A stretch of DNA of 64,000 bases, from NCBI RefSeq assembly GCF_019084075.1, contig NZ_JAHREN010000001.1:4366501-4430500 (forward strand), given 5' to 3'. A program made the position numbers and the translations under genes. Under the pieces are notes generated by a model that ran no database searches, was not told where the DNA came from, and was given only the letters and a program-made list of their open reading frames with translations. This stretch comes from Siccirubricoccus sp. G192 (GTDB taxonomy: Bacteria > Pseudomonadota > Alphaproteobacteria > Acetobacterales > Acetobacteraceae). This document shows, piece after piece, positions 35,691 through 43,938 of this stretch. Within the stretch, counting starts at the first letter, position 1; every line of letters starts with the position of its first letter.

Positions 35691-37544
35691 TCAGGGCAGC
35701 CGTGCCGCCTGCACCCGGCGGTTCAAGGCCCGCCCGGCCTCCGAGGTGTTCTCGGCGATCGGCTCGTCCTGGCCGCGCCCATCGGTGACCAGCCGCGCCG
35801 GGTCCACCCCCTGCGAGGCCAGCCAGGCCCGGACCGAATCCGCCCGGCGCAGCGACAATTGCCGGTTGCCGGCGGGCGTGCCGGTATTGTCGGTATGGCC
35901 GATCAGCCGCAGCCGCAGCGCCGGGTCCGCCATCAGCGCGTCCCGCAACTGCATCAGCACCGGCGCGGCGGCGAGGTCGAGATCGGCCGAGCCGGTGCGG
36001 AAGGTGATGTAGAGCTGCACCTGGCCGGTGGCCCGCAGCGTCTCGCCGACCGGCGCCTGCACCGGCGCGGCGGCGGCCTGCTGCGGCTTGCCCGGCTGGA
36101 AGCGGAAGCTGCCGTCCCAGGGGCCGTAGTTGCTGCTCTGCACGCCGTTGCGGGTGCTGCCGGCATAGGCGCGGCGGCCGGGCTCGGGCAGCAGCGTGAC
36201 GGTGCCGCCCATCCGGCCGATCGCCCCGGCATGCAGCGCCGCGCGGCAGACGCGGCTGTCCGAGGTATAGACCTCGCTGCCCCAGACCGCGCCGGAGAAG
36301 CCCGCCTCGGCCGGGCAGAGGCAGGTGAGCGGCTCGGTTTCGTGCTTGTAGGCCTCGAAGTTGTCGGGGCATTGGCTGGGCGTCGCCGGGCCGGTGGCGG
36401 CCTGCTGCTGCGGCGCCTCGCCGCCGAAGCGGAAGCTGCCGTCCCAGGGACCGTAATTCTGGCTCTGCACGCCGTTGCGGGTGGTGCCGGGATAGGCGCG
36501 GCGGCCGGGCTCGGGCAGCGCCGTCACCAGCCCGCCGCGCCGGGTGATCCGGCCGGCATGCAGCGCCGCCCGGCAGATGGCGGAATCCGAGGTATAGAGG
36601 TCGGTGCCCCAGACCGCGCCCTGCGCCGCCGCCAGCTCGGTGCAGGTGCAGACCAGCGGATCGGTCTCATGCTTGTAGGCTTCGAAATTATCGGGGCACT
36701 GGCTGGGCGCGGCGGGTGGCGGCGGGGTCTGCGGCTGGGCTTGCGCCTGCTGCCGGGCCGGGTCCGGGCGGAAGCGGAAGCTGCCCTGCCAGGGGCCGTA
36801 ATTCTGGCTCTGTACGCCATTGCGGGTGCTGCCGGGATAGGCGCGCCGCCCCGGCTCCGGCAACAGCGTGACGGTGCCGCCGCGGCGGCCGAGCAGCCCG
36901 GCATGGATCGCGGCGCGGCAGATGCTGGAATCGTCGGTATAGACATCCATGCCCCAGACGGAGCCGCGCTCGGTCGCCTCGGGCGGGCAGGTGCAGGCCA
37001 GCGGCTCGGTCGTGCCGCGGAATGCCTCGAAATTATCCGGGCATTGGCCGGGCGGGCCGGGATCGGCTGGCGCGGCGGCGGCATCCGCCGCGGGCGGCTT
37101 GCCTGGTGCTGGCTCCGGCGCGGCCGGGGGCGGCTTGGCGCCGGCGGGTTCGGCGGGTGCCGCGAGGACCGGGCCCTCGAAGCGGAAGCTGGCGCCCCAG
37201 GCGCCGTAGTCCTGGCTCTCCACCCCGTTGCGGCTGCTGCCGGGATAGGAGGGCCGCCCCGGCTCCGGCCGCAGCGTCACCGTGCCGCCGCCCGGGGTGA
37301 CGATGCCGGCATGCAGCGCGGCCCGGCAGACCGCGCTGTCCGCGGTATAGGTGCCGCTGCCCCAGACCGCACCGCCGGCGGTCGCCGCCGCCGTGCAGGC
37401 GCAGGTGAGCGGCTTGCTGCTGCCGGCCAGCGCCTCGAAATTCTCCGGGCAGGCATCCTGCGCGCGGGCCGGCGGCGCGGCCACGACGCCCAGGATCAGC
37501 ATGAGCAGGCCGGCCAGTGCCGGCGAAAGGGGCGGCAGCCGCAC
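35691..37544 (-). CDS. Secreted protein with four tandem LCCL domains and a C-terminal OmpA domain
   Basis: This is a 617-residue protein. A signal peptide (cleavage near AARA-QD, residue 29) is followed by four LCCL-like repeats at about 32-122, 168-258, 283-373 and 392-482. Each has CPxNFEA, a CxC pair, VWG-x3-YTxDS-x2-CRAAxHAG and NGVxSxxYGxW-x2-SFRF. Proline/alanine-rich linkers separate them. The OmpA-like peptidoglycan-binding domain covers 508-617 (LRLIGHTDNTG, LSLRRADSVRAWLASQGV, GQDEPIAENTSEAGRALNRRV). Start GTG 37544 has AGGAG upstream. It is probably periplasmic or outer-membrane and wall-anchored; the ligand of the LCCL array is unknown. Confidence 0.88.
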   Translation of the reverse strand: MRLPPLSPALAGLLMLILGVVAAPPARAQDACPENFEALAGSSKPLTCACTAAATAGGAVWGSGTYTADSAVCRAALHAGIVTPGGGTVTLRPEPGRPSYPGSSRNGVESQDYGAWGASFRFEGPVLAAPAEPAGAKPPPAAPEPAPGKPPAADAAAAPADPGPPGQCPDNFEAFRGTTEPLACTCPPEATERGSVWGMDVYTDDSSICRAAIHAGLLGRRGGTVTLLPEPGRRAYPGSTRNGVQSQNYGPWQGSFRFRPDPARQQAQAQPQTPPPPAAPSQCPDNFEAYKHETDPLVCTCTELAAAQGAVWGTDLYTSDSAICRAALHAGRITRRGGLVTALPEPGRRAYPGTTRNGVQSQNYGPWDGSFRFGGEAPQQQAATGPATPSQCPDNFEAYKHETEPLTCLCPAEAGFSGAVWGSEVYTSDSRVCRAALHAGAIGRMGGTVTLLPEPGRRAYAGSTRNGVQSSNYGPWDGSFRFQPGKPQQAAAAPVQAPVGETLRATGQVQLYITFRTGSADLDLAAAPVLMQLRDALMADPALRLRLIGHTDNTGTPAGNRQLSLRRADSVRAWLASQGVDPARLVTDGRGQDEPIAENTSEAGRALNRRVQAARLP

Positions 37545-37710
37545 GGGCGGGGAATCTCCTGGGCCTTGTTCCGGCCCGAAGCCTAACCCGCTTTGGCGGG
37601 CGCGGCACCAGCGGGGCGCCGCCGGTCGCGCCGAGGCCCGGGAGTGGAAGCCGAGGCAACGGCGGCACTGCCGTGGCGTTGGGGCGGCAGGCGTGATCCG
37701 GGAGGGGCCG

Positions 37711-37914
37711 ATGGCCAACAACGACCGCAGCAGCAGCAACCCCGCCGCCTCTGGCACCATCCGCCCGAATCCGGGCGACGACGCCCCGCCGGGCACCCCC
37801 GGGACCGGCGAGGACACCTGCCCGCGCTGCAAGGGCACCGGCAAGCTGCAAGGCCAGCCCTGCGAGAATTGCGGCGGGACCGGCATGGTCACCAAGGGCA
37901 TCGCCGGCGGCTGA
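37711..37914 (+). CDS. Small DnaJ-type zinc-finger protein
   Basis: This is a 67-residue protein with a disordered polar N-terminus and two zinc knuckles, CPRCKGTGK and CENCGGTGM, the CxxCxGxG pattern of the DnaJ cysteine-rich domain. One four-cysteine zinc site is expected. The J-domain is absent, so it is a stand-alone zinc finger of unknown role. A GGGAGGGG site lies directly upstream of ATG 37711. Confidence 0.75.
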   Translation: MANNDRSSSNPAASGTIRPNPGDDAPPGTPGTGEDTCPRCKGTGKLQGQPCENCGGTGMVTKGIAGG

Positions 37915-37957
37915 CCCGAAGGACTGGGGCACTGGCATCGGAGGGCCGGCGCCGCGG

Positions 37958-38494
37958 TCAGGGGTGCCCTTCCCCGGCAGTCCTGACCTGCCCGAGATCC
38001 AGCACGCCCTTGGCGCCCCAGCCGCTTACATCCTCCGGCACCTCCGGGCGGAAGCGCTCATAGAGCCGGAAGCCGATGCGGTTGAGTTCGCCGGCTTCGA
38101 AGCCGGCGGCCAGCGCCTCCATCGCCGCCCGCGCCTCGCCCAGCCCCGTGCCGAAGGCCCGCGCGAGATAGGCCCGCACCGCCACGGCCGAGGCCGGCCG
38201 GTCGCCCTCCGAGGCGGCATGCAGGCTGCCATCCGCCGCCCGCAGCACAGGAATGTCGCGGCCGAGCAGATGCACGGTATCGGCCCCGCGCTCGTGCTGC
38301 CGGTGCCTCTCCCCCGCCTCCTCGATGCCGAGGCGCCTGGCCTTGGCCCGCGCGGTGGTCCCGGCCAGGGCGGAGCCGAGGGTCAGCGCCGTCTCCGGCG
38401 GATGGCCCAGCCGCTCCGCCACGACCGCCGCCCAGAGCGTCAGCACCGGCGCGCGGTTGACCCGCAGCCTGGCCGCACTCACCCCCTGGCTCAC
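37958..38494 (-). CDS. Conserved hypothetical protein
   Basis: This 178-residue soluble protein has an N-terminal helical block RVNRAPVLTLWAAVVAERLG (about 11-30), then ETALTLGSALAGTTARAKARRLG. This looks like a family I have seen in alphaproteobacteria, but I cannot name it. The middle has a beta segment (HLLGRDIPVLRAADG) and the end is a second helical block. No catalytic motif is evident. The GTG start at 38494 overlaps the previous stop (GTGA), so it is coupled to the small periplasmic protein gene. Confidence 0.7.
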   Translation of the reverse strand: MSQGVSAARLRVNRAPVLTLWAAVVAERLGHPPETALTLGSALAGTTARAKARRLGIEEAGERHRQHERGADTVHLLGRDIPVLRAADGSLHAASEGDRPASAVAVRAYLARAFGTGLGEARAAMEALAAGFEAGELNRIGFRLYERFRPEVPEDVSGWGAKGVLDLGQVRTAGEGHP

Positions 38495-38832
38495 CGGGGC
38501 ACCGCCACCCTGGCGCCGGCCTCCGACAGGAAGGGCACCTGGGTCCAGAGCAGCGGCTGGTTGTTCTGCACCGGCGGCAGCATCCAGGTCTGCCCGGTCG
38601 CGGTATCGAGCAGCAGGGCATAGGGCGCATAGAGCACCTGGCCCACCGCCGCCCCTGGCACCAGGGTGATCCGGTAGCGCTCCCGCTGCGGCCCGGCCGG
38701 GTTGGGCATGGGCGGCGGAGTGGCGGGGGCTTCGGCCGGCGCCTGGACCGGGCCGGCGATGGGCGGCAGCGGCTGCGCCTCCGCCGGCATGGCGGTGGCG
38801 GCGAGGAGGATCAGGAGCGGCAGCCTCGGCAT
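38491..38832 (-). CDS. Small periplasmic protein, unknown function
   Basis: The 113-residue product has a signal peptide (MPRLPLLILLAATAMPAEA-QP), a proline-rich linker (about 20-48) and a compact C-terminal domain with YAPYALLLDTATGQTWML, a pattern of repeated short strands seen in small exported proteins that pack against a membrane partner. No ribosome site stands out. The stop overlaps the next start. No family is recognised; the signal peptide and coupling support it. Confidence 0.6.
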   Translation of the reverse strand: MPRLPLLILLAATAMPAEAQPLPPIAGPVQAPAEAPATPPPMPNPAGPQRERYRITLVPGAAVGQVLYAPYALLLDTATGQTWMLPPVQNNQPLLWTQVPFLSEAGARVAVPR

Positions 38833-38899
38833 GGGCGGAATCCGATTCGGCAATGGGCCATGCAGCAGCGTGCGGCGGGGCCTCGCGGTTCCGGCGCCG

Positions 38900-39955
38900 C
38901 TATTCCGCCCCCTGGTCCATCGGCAGCCAGAGCACATCCGCGATCCGCCGCGCGCCGGAGGCCAGCATGGCCAGGCGGTCGAAGCCGAGGGCGATGCCGC
39001 TGCCGGCGGGCATGCCGTGTTCCAGGGCGGCGAGGAAATCCTCGTCCACCGGCCAGCCCTCGCCGTGCAGGCGGTGGCGCTCGGCCACGTCATGGTGGAA
39101 GCGGGCGCGCTGTTCCGCCGCATCGGTCAATTCGTCGAAGGCATTGGCGAGTTCGAGCCCGGCGGCGAACAACTCGAAGCGCAGCGCGGCACGCGGGTCG
39201 GCGGGGTCGCGGCGGGCGAGCGCCGCCTGGGGCGCCGGCCAATGCGTCAGGAAGCTCGCGCAGCCGCGGCCGAGCCGCGGCTCCACCCGTTCCAGCAGCA
39301 GGCGGAAGAACAGGTCCTCCCAGCCCTCCCCCGCGCGCGGCGGCAGGCCGGCGCGGGCGGCGGCGGCCTGCAGCGCGGCGGCATCCCCCTCGCCCGCGGG
39401 CGTCACAGTGGAAAGGATGTCGAGGCCGTTGCACCAGCGGGAAAACGCCTCCGCCACGGTGACGCGCTCGAAGGGCAGGCTAAGATCAGTCTCCACCCCC
39501 TCATGCGCGACGCGGGGCGGGCAGACGGCGCGGACCAGCGCCTCCGCCTCATCCATCAACCCGGCCAGGCCGAGGCCCGGCCGGTACCATTCCAGCATGG
39601 TGAATTCCGGGGCGTGGCGCGGCCCGGCTTCGCCATTGCGCCAGACCCGCGCAAGTTCGAACACCGGCCCAGCCCCGGCCACCAGCAGCCGCTTCAGCGC
39701 CAGTTCCGGCGAGGTGCGGAGCCAGAGCACCCGCCGCTCCCCCACCCCGAGATGCGGGATGTATTCGCTGCGGAAGGCGTGCAGATGCACCTCCATGCCC
39801 GGCACCGGCACCAGGCAGGGCGTCTCCACCTCCATGTAGCCGCGCCCGGTGAGGAAGGCGCGGGTCTCGGCGGTGAGGCGGGCGCGGCGGCGGAGGAAGG
39901 GCAGCCGGTCGGCCAGGCTGTCCGGGTGCCAGGCGGGGGTGCGCATTTGGGGCAT
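38900..39955 (-). CDS. epmA: EF-P lysine aminoacylase EpmA (GenX/PoxA)
   Basis: EpmA, a truncated class II lysyl-tRNA synthetase, attaches (R)-beta-lysine to a lysine of elongation factor P. The 351-residue protein has the catalytic core without an anticodon domain: RGYMEVETPCLVPVPGMEVHL, LWLRTSPELALKRLLVAG, VFELARVWRNGEAGPRHAPEF (motif 2) and GIALGFDRLAMLASG (motif 3). No clear ribosome site marks the start; ATG 39946 is an alternative. It diverges from epmB, and efp lies 5.8 kb to the right, so the whole modification route is local. Confidence 0.93.
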   Translation of the reverse strand: MPQMRTPAWHPDSLADRLPFLRRRARLTAETRAFLTGRGYMEVETPCLVPVPGMEVHLHAFRSEYIPHLGVGERRVLWLRTSPELALKRLLVAGAGPVFELARVWRNGEAGPRHAPEFTMLEWYRPGLGLAGLMDEAEALVRAVCPPRVAHEGVETDLSLPFERVTVAEAFSRWCNGLDILSTVTPAGEGDAAALQAAAARAGLPPRAGEGWEDLFFRLLLERVEPRLGRGCASFLTHWPAPQAALARRDPADPRAALRFELFAAGLELANAFDELTDAAEQRARFHHDVAERHRLHGEGWPVDEDFLAALEHGMPAGSGIALGFDRLAMLASGARRIADVLWLPMDQGAE

Positions 39956-39992
39956 TGCAGGGGACCGGAGGGGAGACTAGTTCCGCTGGACC

Positions 39993-41087
39993 ATGCCCGA
40001 TGGCACCCCGCCCCGCCCAGGGGACAAAGCTCTGGGTAACACTCATCGCACCCTCCGCAGCGCCGCCGACCTCGCCGCCGCCGGCCTGCTGCCGGAAGCG
40101 GCAAGGCCGGCGGTGGAGCAGGTGGCCGCGCGCTACAGCATCGCCGTGACATCGGCGGTGCGGGCGCTGATCGACCCCGCCGACCCCGCCGACCCGATCG
40201 CCCGGCAATACCTGCCCGATGCCGCCGAACTGGTGACATCGCCCCGGGAATTGGCCGACCCCATCGCCGATGCTCCCTTCACCCCGGTGCCCGGCGTGGT
40301 GCACCGCTACCCTGACCGGGCGCTGCTGAAGCCGCTGCTGGCCTGCCCGGTCTATTGCCGCTTCTGCTTCCGGCGCGAGGTGGTGGGCCCCGAGGGCGGG
40401 CTGCTGAACGACGCGGAGCTTGCCGCCGCGCTCGACTGGTTCGCCCGCACGTCGCAGGTGCGGGAGGCGATCCTGACCGGCGGCGACCCGCTGATGCTCT
40501 CGCCGCGGCGGCTCGCGCAGATCATCGGCCGGCTTTCGGCGATGCCGCATATCGAGATCATCCGCCTGCACAGCCGGGTGCCGGTGGCCGACCCCGGGCG
40601 GATCACGCCGGCGCTGCTGGCGGCGCTGGAGACGGAGAAGGCGCTGTTCCTCTGCCTCCATGCCAATCATGCGCGGGAATTCGCGCCCCCGGCGCGGGCG
40701 GCGCTGCGGCGGCTGGCGATGGCGGGCGTGCCGCTGCTCGGCCAATCCGTGCTGCTTCGCGGGGTGAATGACAGCGCCGAGGCGCTGGAGGCGCTGTTCC
40801 GCGCCATGCTCGCCAACCGGGTGAAGCCCTATTACCTGCACCAGCTCGACCGCGCCCCCGGCACCGCCCGCTTCGAGGTGCCGATCGAGGAGGGCCGCGA
40901 ACTGCTGCGGGCGCTGCGCGGCCGCGTCACCGGCCTGGCCTGGCCCACCTATGTGCTGGATCTGCCTGGCGGCGGCGGCAAGGCGCCGCTCGGGCCGGAG
41001 ATGGCGGTGGCGGAGGCGGGGGGCTGGCGGGTGGCGCCGCCGCTCGGCGGGCCGGACCACCTGCACGCGCCGCCGGAGACTGCATGA
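39993..41087 (+). CDS. epmB: Radical SAM lysine 2,3-aminomutase EpmB-like
   Basis: EpmB converts alpha-lysine to (R)-beta-lysine for EpmA. The 364-residue protein has the radical SAM cluster CPVYCRFC (Cys118, Cys122, Cys125), ILTGGDPLMLS, HANHAREF, and DLPGGGGKAP with the predicted PLP lysine at about 330. It is a short form without the long N-terminal arm of catabolic lysine aminomutases, and its neighbour is epmA, so EpmB is the better name than KamA. Its stop overlaps the next start (ATGA). Confidence 0.9.
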   Translation: MPDGTPPRPGDKALGNTHRTLRSAADLAAAGLLPEAARPAVEQVAARYSIAVTSAVRALIDPADPADPIARQYLPDAAELVTSPRELADPIADAPFTPVPGVVHRYPDRALLKPLLACPVYCRFCFRREVVGPEGGLLNDAELAAALDWFARTSQVREAILTGGDPLMLSPRRLAQIIGRLSAMPHIEIIRLHSRVPVADPGRITPALLAALETEKALFLCLHANHAREFAPPARAALRRLAMAGVPLLGQSVLLRGVNDSAEALEALFRAMLANRVKPYYLHQLDRAPGTARFEVPIEEGRELLRALRGRVTGLAWPTYVLDLPGGGGKAPLGPEMAVAEAGGWRVAPPLGGPDHLHAPPETA

Positions 41088-42067
41088 TGCCGGCCGACCC
41101 CGGCCCGCGCCGCGACATCGTCTTCCTGCATATCCCGAAGACCGCCGGCACCTCGCTCCGCCACGCGCTGGCCATGCGGGCGGGGAAGCGCGCCGTGCTG
41201 CTGGATTACGGCCCGGACCCGGAGACCAGCCCGGCGCTGCGCGACCCCGCGGTGGCCACCGACCTGCGGGCGCATGTGGCGGCGCCGCAGGGGATGCTGC
41301 TGGCGGGGCATTTCCCGGCGCAGCGCTACTGGGGGCAGTTCAACCCGGACAGCTTCGTCACCTTCCTCCGTGACCCGGTGGCGCGGGTGCTTTCCGAATA
41401 CAATCACGAGGTCACGCTCAAGGGTCATGCCGGCAGCCTGCTCGACTTCGCCAGGCAGCCCCGGCAACGCAACCGGATGAGCGACTATCTCGGCGAGTAC
41501 TGGCGGCAATTCGGCTTCATCGGGCTGATGGAGGAATACGAGGCCGGGTTGGAGGCGCTCTCCCGCCATCTCGGCCTGGCGCTGCCGGCGGTGCGGCACA
41601 ATGAGGGCCACTACCGGCCGGACCTGGCCGCGGGCATCGATGCGGCGACGCTCGGCGCCATCCGCGAGGCCAATGCCAGGGATGTCGCGCTTTATGCCGC
41701 GGTCCGTGGGCGCCGCGGGCCGGAGGTGCCAGGGGCTGCGGTGCCGCGGGGCGTGGTGCGGCAGGTGGAGGCGCTGCGCTTCCGCGGCTGGTGCGCCGAC
41801 CAGGGATCGAGCCGCTGCTGGACCGTCTCGGTCAGCCTGGATGGGCAGGAAGTGGCGCAACTCCGCGCCGACCGCTACGCGGCGCCGCTGCGGGAGAAGC
41901 GGGGCATCCGCACCGGGATCGGGCAGTTCGTCTTTGATGCGAAACCCCTGGCCGGGCGGCGCGGGATGCTGGATTTCACGGTGGCGGAGGGCGTGGGGCG
42001 GATCGTGGGCGGGCCATTCGAGATCGGCGGCGAGGCGATGACCGGCGCGGCGGACCCGGCGGGCTGA
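41084..42067 (+). CDS. Sulfotransferase family 2-like protein with C-terminal beta domain
   Basis: The 327-residue protein starts with the PAPS 5'-phosphosulfate loop IVFLHIPKTAGTSLRHAL (about 11-28) and has the 3'-phosphate motif FLRDPVARVLSEYNH. The last 100 residues form an extra beta-sandwich-like part (RFRGWCADQGSSRCWTVSVSLDGQEVAQL). It probably sulfates a carbohydrate, but the acceptor is unknown. The coupling to epmB by ATGA overlap is probably positional only. No signal peptide is seen. Confidence 0.82.
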   Translation: MMPADPGPRRDIVFLHIPKTAGTSLRHALAMRAGKRAVLLDYGPDPETSPALRDPAVATDLRAHVAAPQGMLLAGHFPAQRYWGQFNPDSFVTFLRDPVARVLSEYNHEVTLKGHAGSLLDFARQPRQRNRMSDYLGEYWRQFGFIGLMEEYEAGLEALSRHLGLALPAVRHNEGHYRPDLAAGIDAATLGAIREANARDVALYAAVRGRRGPEVPGAAVPRGVVRQVEALRFRGWCADQGSSRCWTVSVSLDGQEVAQLRADRYAAPLREKRGIRTGIGQFVFDAKPLAGRRGMLDFTVAEGVGRIVGGPFEIGGEAMTGAADPAG

Positions 42068-42251
42068 GCGCACTGGACCGGCCGGATTGATGGGGTGGAG
42101 CGTGCATCTGCCCGAACGGCACCCCCAATGCCCATCCGCTCTCCCGCGCCGGCACGACGACTGAAGCGCACTTCCGCCCCTTTGTGCGGGCGCAACCACA
42201 GGTCCTGTCCTGCCTTCCCCCTGCAAAGACATTCCAGCAGCCGCGTGCCGC

Positions 42252-43938
42252 TTACTGGCGAAGCGCCTCGCGGGTTGCCGCTGCGAGCTCTTCCAGGCGA
42301 TAGGGCTTCGGCAGCAGGGCGATGCCTTCAGCCTCCGCGTCGCGTTTCGCCGCCTCCGCATAGGCGGTCGTCAGGAGCACCGGCAGCCCGGGCCGACGCC
42401 GCTTCACCTCGCGGGCGAGCTCCATGCCGTTCATGCCCCCCCGGCATCATGATGTCCGAAAATACCAGATCAACGGCGCGGCCATTTGCCAGGGCGCCGA
42501 GGGCAGCGGCGGCACTCGCCGCCCGCGTCGCCTCGAAGCCGAGCTGAGCCAGCATTTCGGCAACGAGCGCTGCGACCTCGTTGTCGTCCTCGACCAGGAG
42601 CACGTGGCCGGCCATGGCGCTTGAAACCCGCTCGGCCCCGAGGTCGCCAAAGTGGCGCTGGTCCGCCGCGGGCGCCAGGCTGGACCGCGGCAGGAACAGC
42701 GCGATCCTGGTGCCCTGCCCGACCGCAGTGTCGATGCGCACGGTACCGCCCGACTGCTTGGCGAATCCATAGACCTGGGCGAGGCCAAGCCCCGAGCCCT
42801 TCCCGATATCCTTTGTGGTGAAGAATGGCTCGAAGACGCGCGAGACCACCTCGGGCGGCATGCCGGTCCCGGTGTCGATGACCGAGAGACGCAGGAAGTC
42901 GCCCTGAAGGTCGTCGTCCGCCAGGCCGGGAAGGTTCTCGGCCCGGATGGTGATCGTGCCGCCCTCCGGCATGGCGTCGCGGGCGTTCACCGCAAGATTC
43001 AGGATGACGAGCTCGAGTTCGCCCGGATCGACCTGGACTGGCCAGAGGTCCTCGGCGAAATCGAGGGCGACATGCACGTCGCCCCGCAGGCTGCGGTCCA
43101 GCATCTCCCGCATGCCCCCGATCTGCCTGCCGATGTCGACGGGCTCGGACCGAAGCGCCTGGCGGCGCGAGAAGGCAAGCAACTGGCGCGTCAAGCCCGC
43201 GCCGCGCTCGGCGGCCTGCCGCATGCCGTCCAGGAGCCTTTGCCGCCGGGCGGGGTCTCCCTGGCGGTCGAGCATGTCGAGCCCGCCGGAGATGACCATC
43301 AGGAGATTGTTGAAGTCGTGGGCCACGCCGCCCGTAAGCTGGCCGATGGCCTCGATCCTCTGCGCGTGGCGCAGCGACTCCTCCACACGCTCACGTTCCG
43401 CGATCTGTGCGCGCAACTCGCGGTTTGCCGCTTCGAGTTCGCGTGTCCGCGCGGCGACCAGATCCTCCAGCTCCTGCGCCGCCCTTTCCCGCTCGGCCAG
43501 GTGCGCGCGAACCTCGTACTGCCGCCGGCGGGCGCGCACGGCAGCCAGGACGGCGCTGGTCAGGGTGATCGCCTGGACCGGCCGCTCCAGGAGCGAGACG
43601 TTCCTGAGTGCCGCCACCAGGCGCCCGCGCCCGGCCACGACCGCGGGGTGCTCGCGATGGCTGGTCAGCATTACGAAAGGCATGTCCGACCATGGCGGCT
43701 GTTGCCCGACCCAGGCCAGCAGGCTCTCGATGGGACGGGTGAGCAGCGCCTCCTCGGCGACGAACACCGCTTCGGCCCCGGCCTCCAGGCCACTGACGAG
43801 CTCCGCGAGATCGGCGCAGACGCAGGCCGCCAGCGAAGCCCGGCGAAGCAACTCCGCCGAGGCTGCGCCATCCCGCCCTGTCGGGGCGAGGACCAGGACC
43901 CGCGCAGGCTCCCGGTCAGTCCTTGCCGGGTTCATCAT
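42252..43938 (-). CDS. Hybrid sensor histidine kinase (frameshifted)
   Basis: The product (about 561 residues after correction) has an N-terminal receiver-like domain (about 12-135) without a clear phosphoacceptor, a coiled coil (140-190), HisKA with GGVAHDFNNLL (phospho-His207), HATPase motifs (VNARDAMPEGG, DTGTGMP, GSGLGLA) and a C-terminal receiver (LLVEDDNEVAALV, FSDIMMPGG, then MNGMELAREV, LLTTAYAEAA and LPKPY). The receiver is split by seven C (42436-42442); one fewer joins it. The start lies within the KaiC-like gene (23-base overlap), so the two are coupled. Confidence 0.87.

Noticed and set aside
36060..37440. Regularly spaced near-identical repeats that might be a CRISPR or satellite array
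   Set aside because: The repeats are codons of four LCCL domains in one protein, about 345 bases apart, with no short spacer structure.
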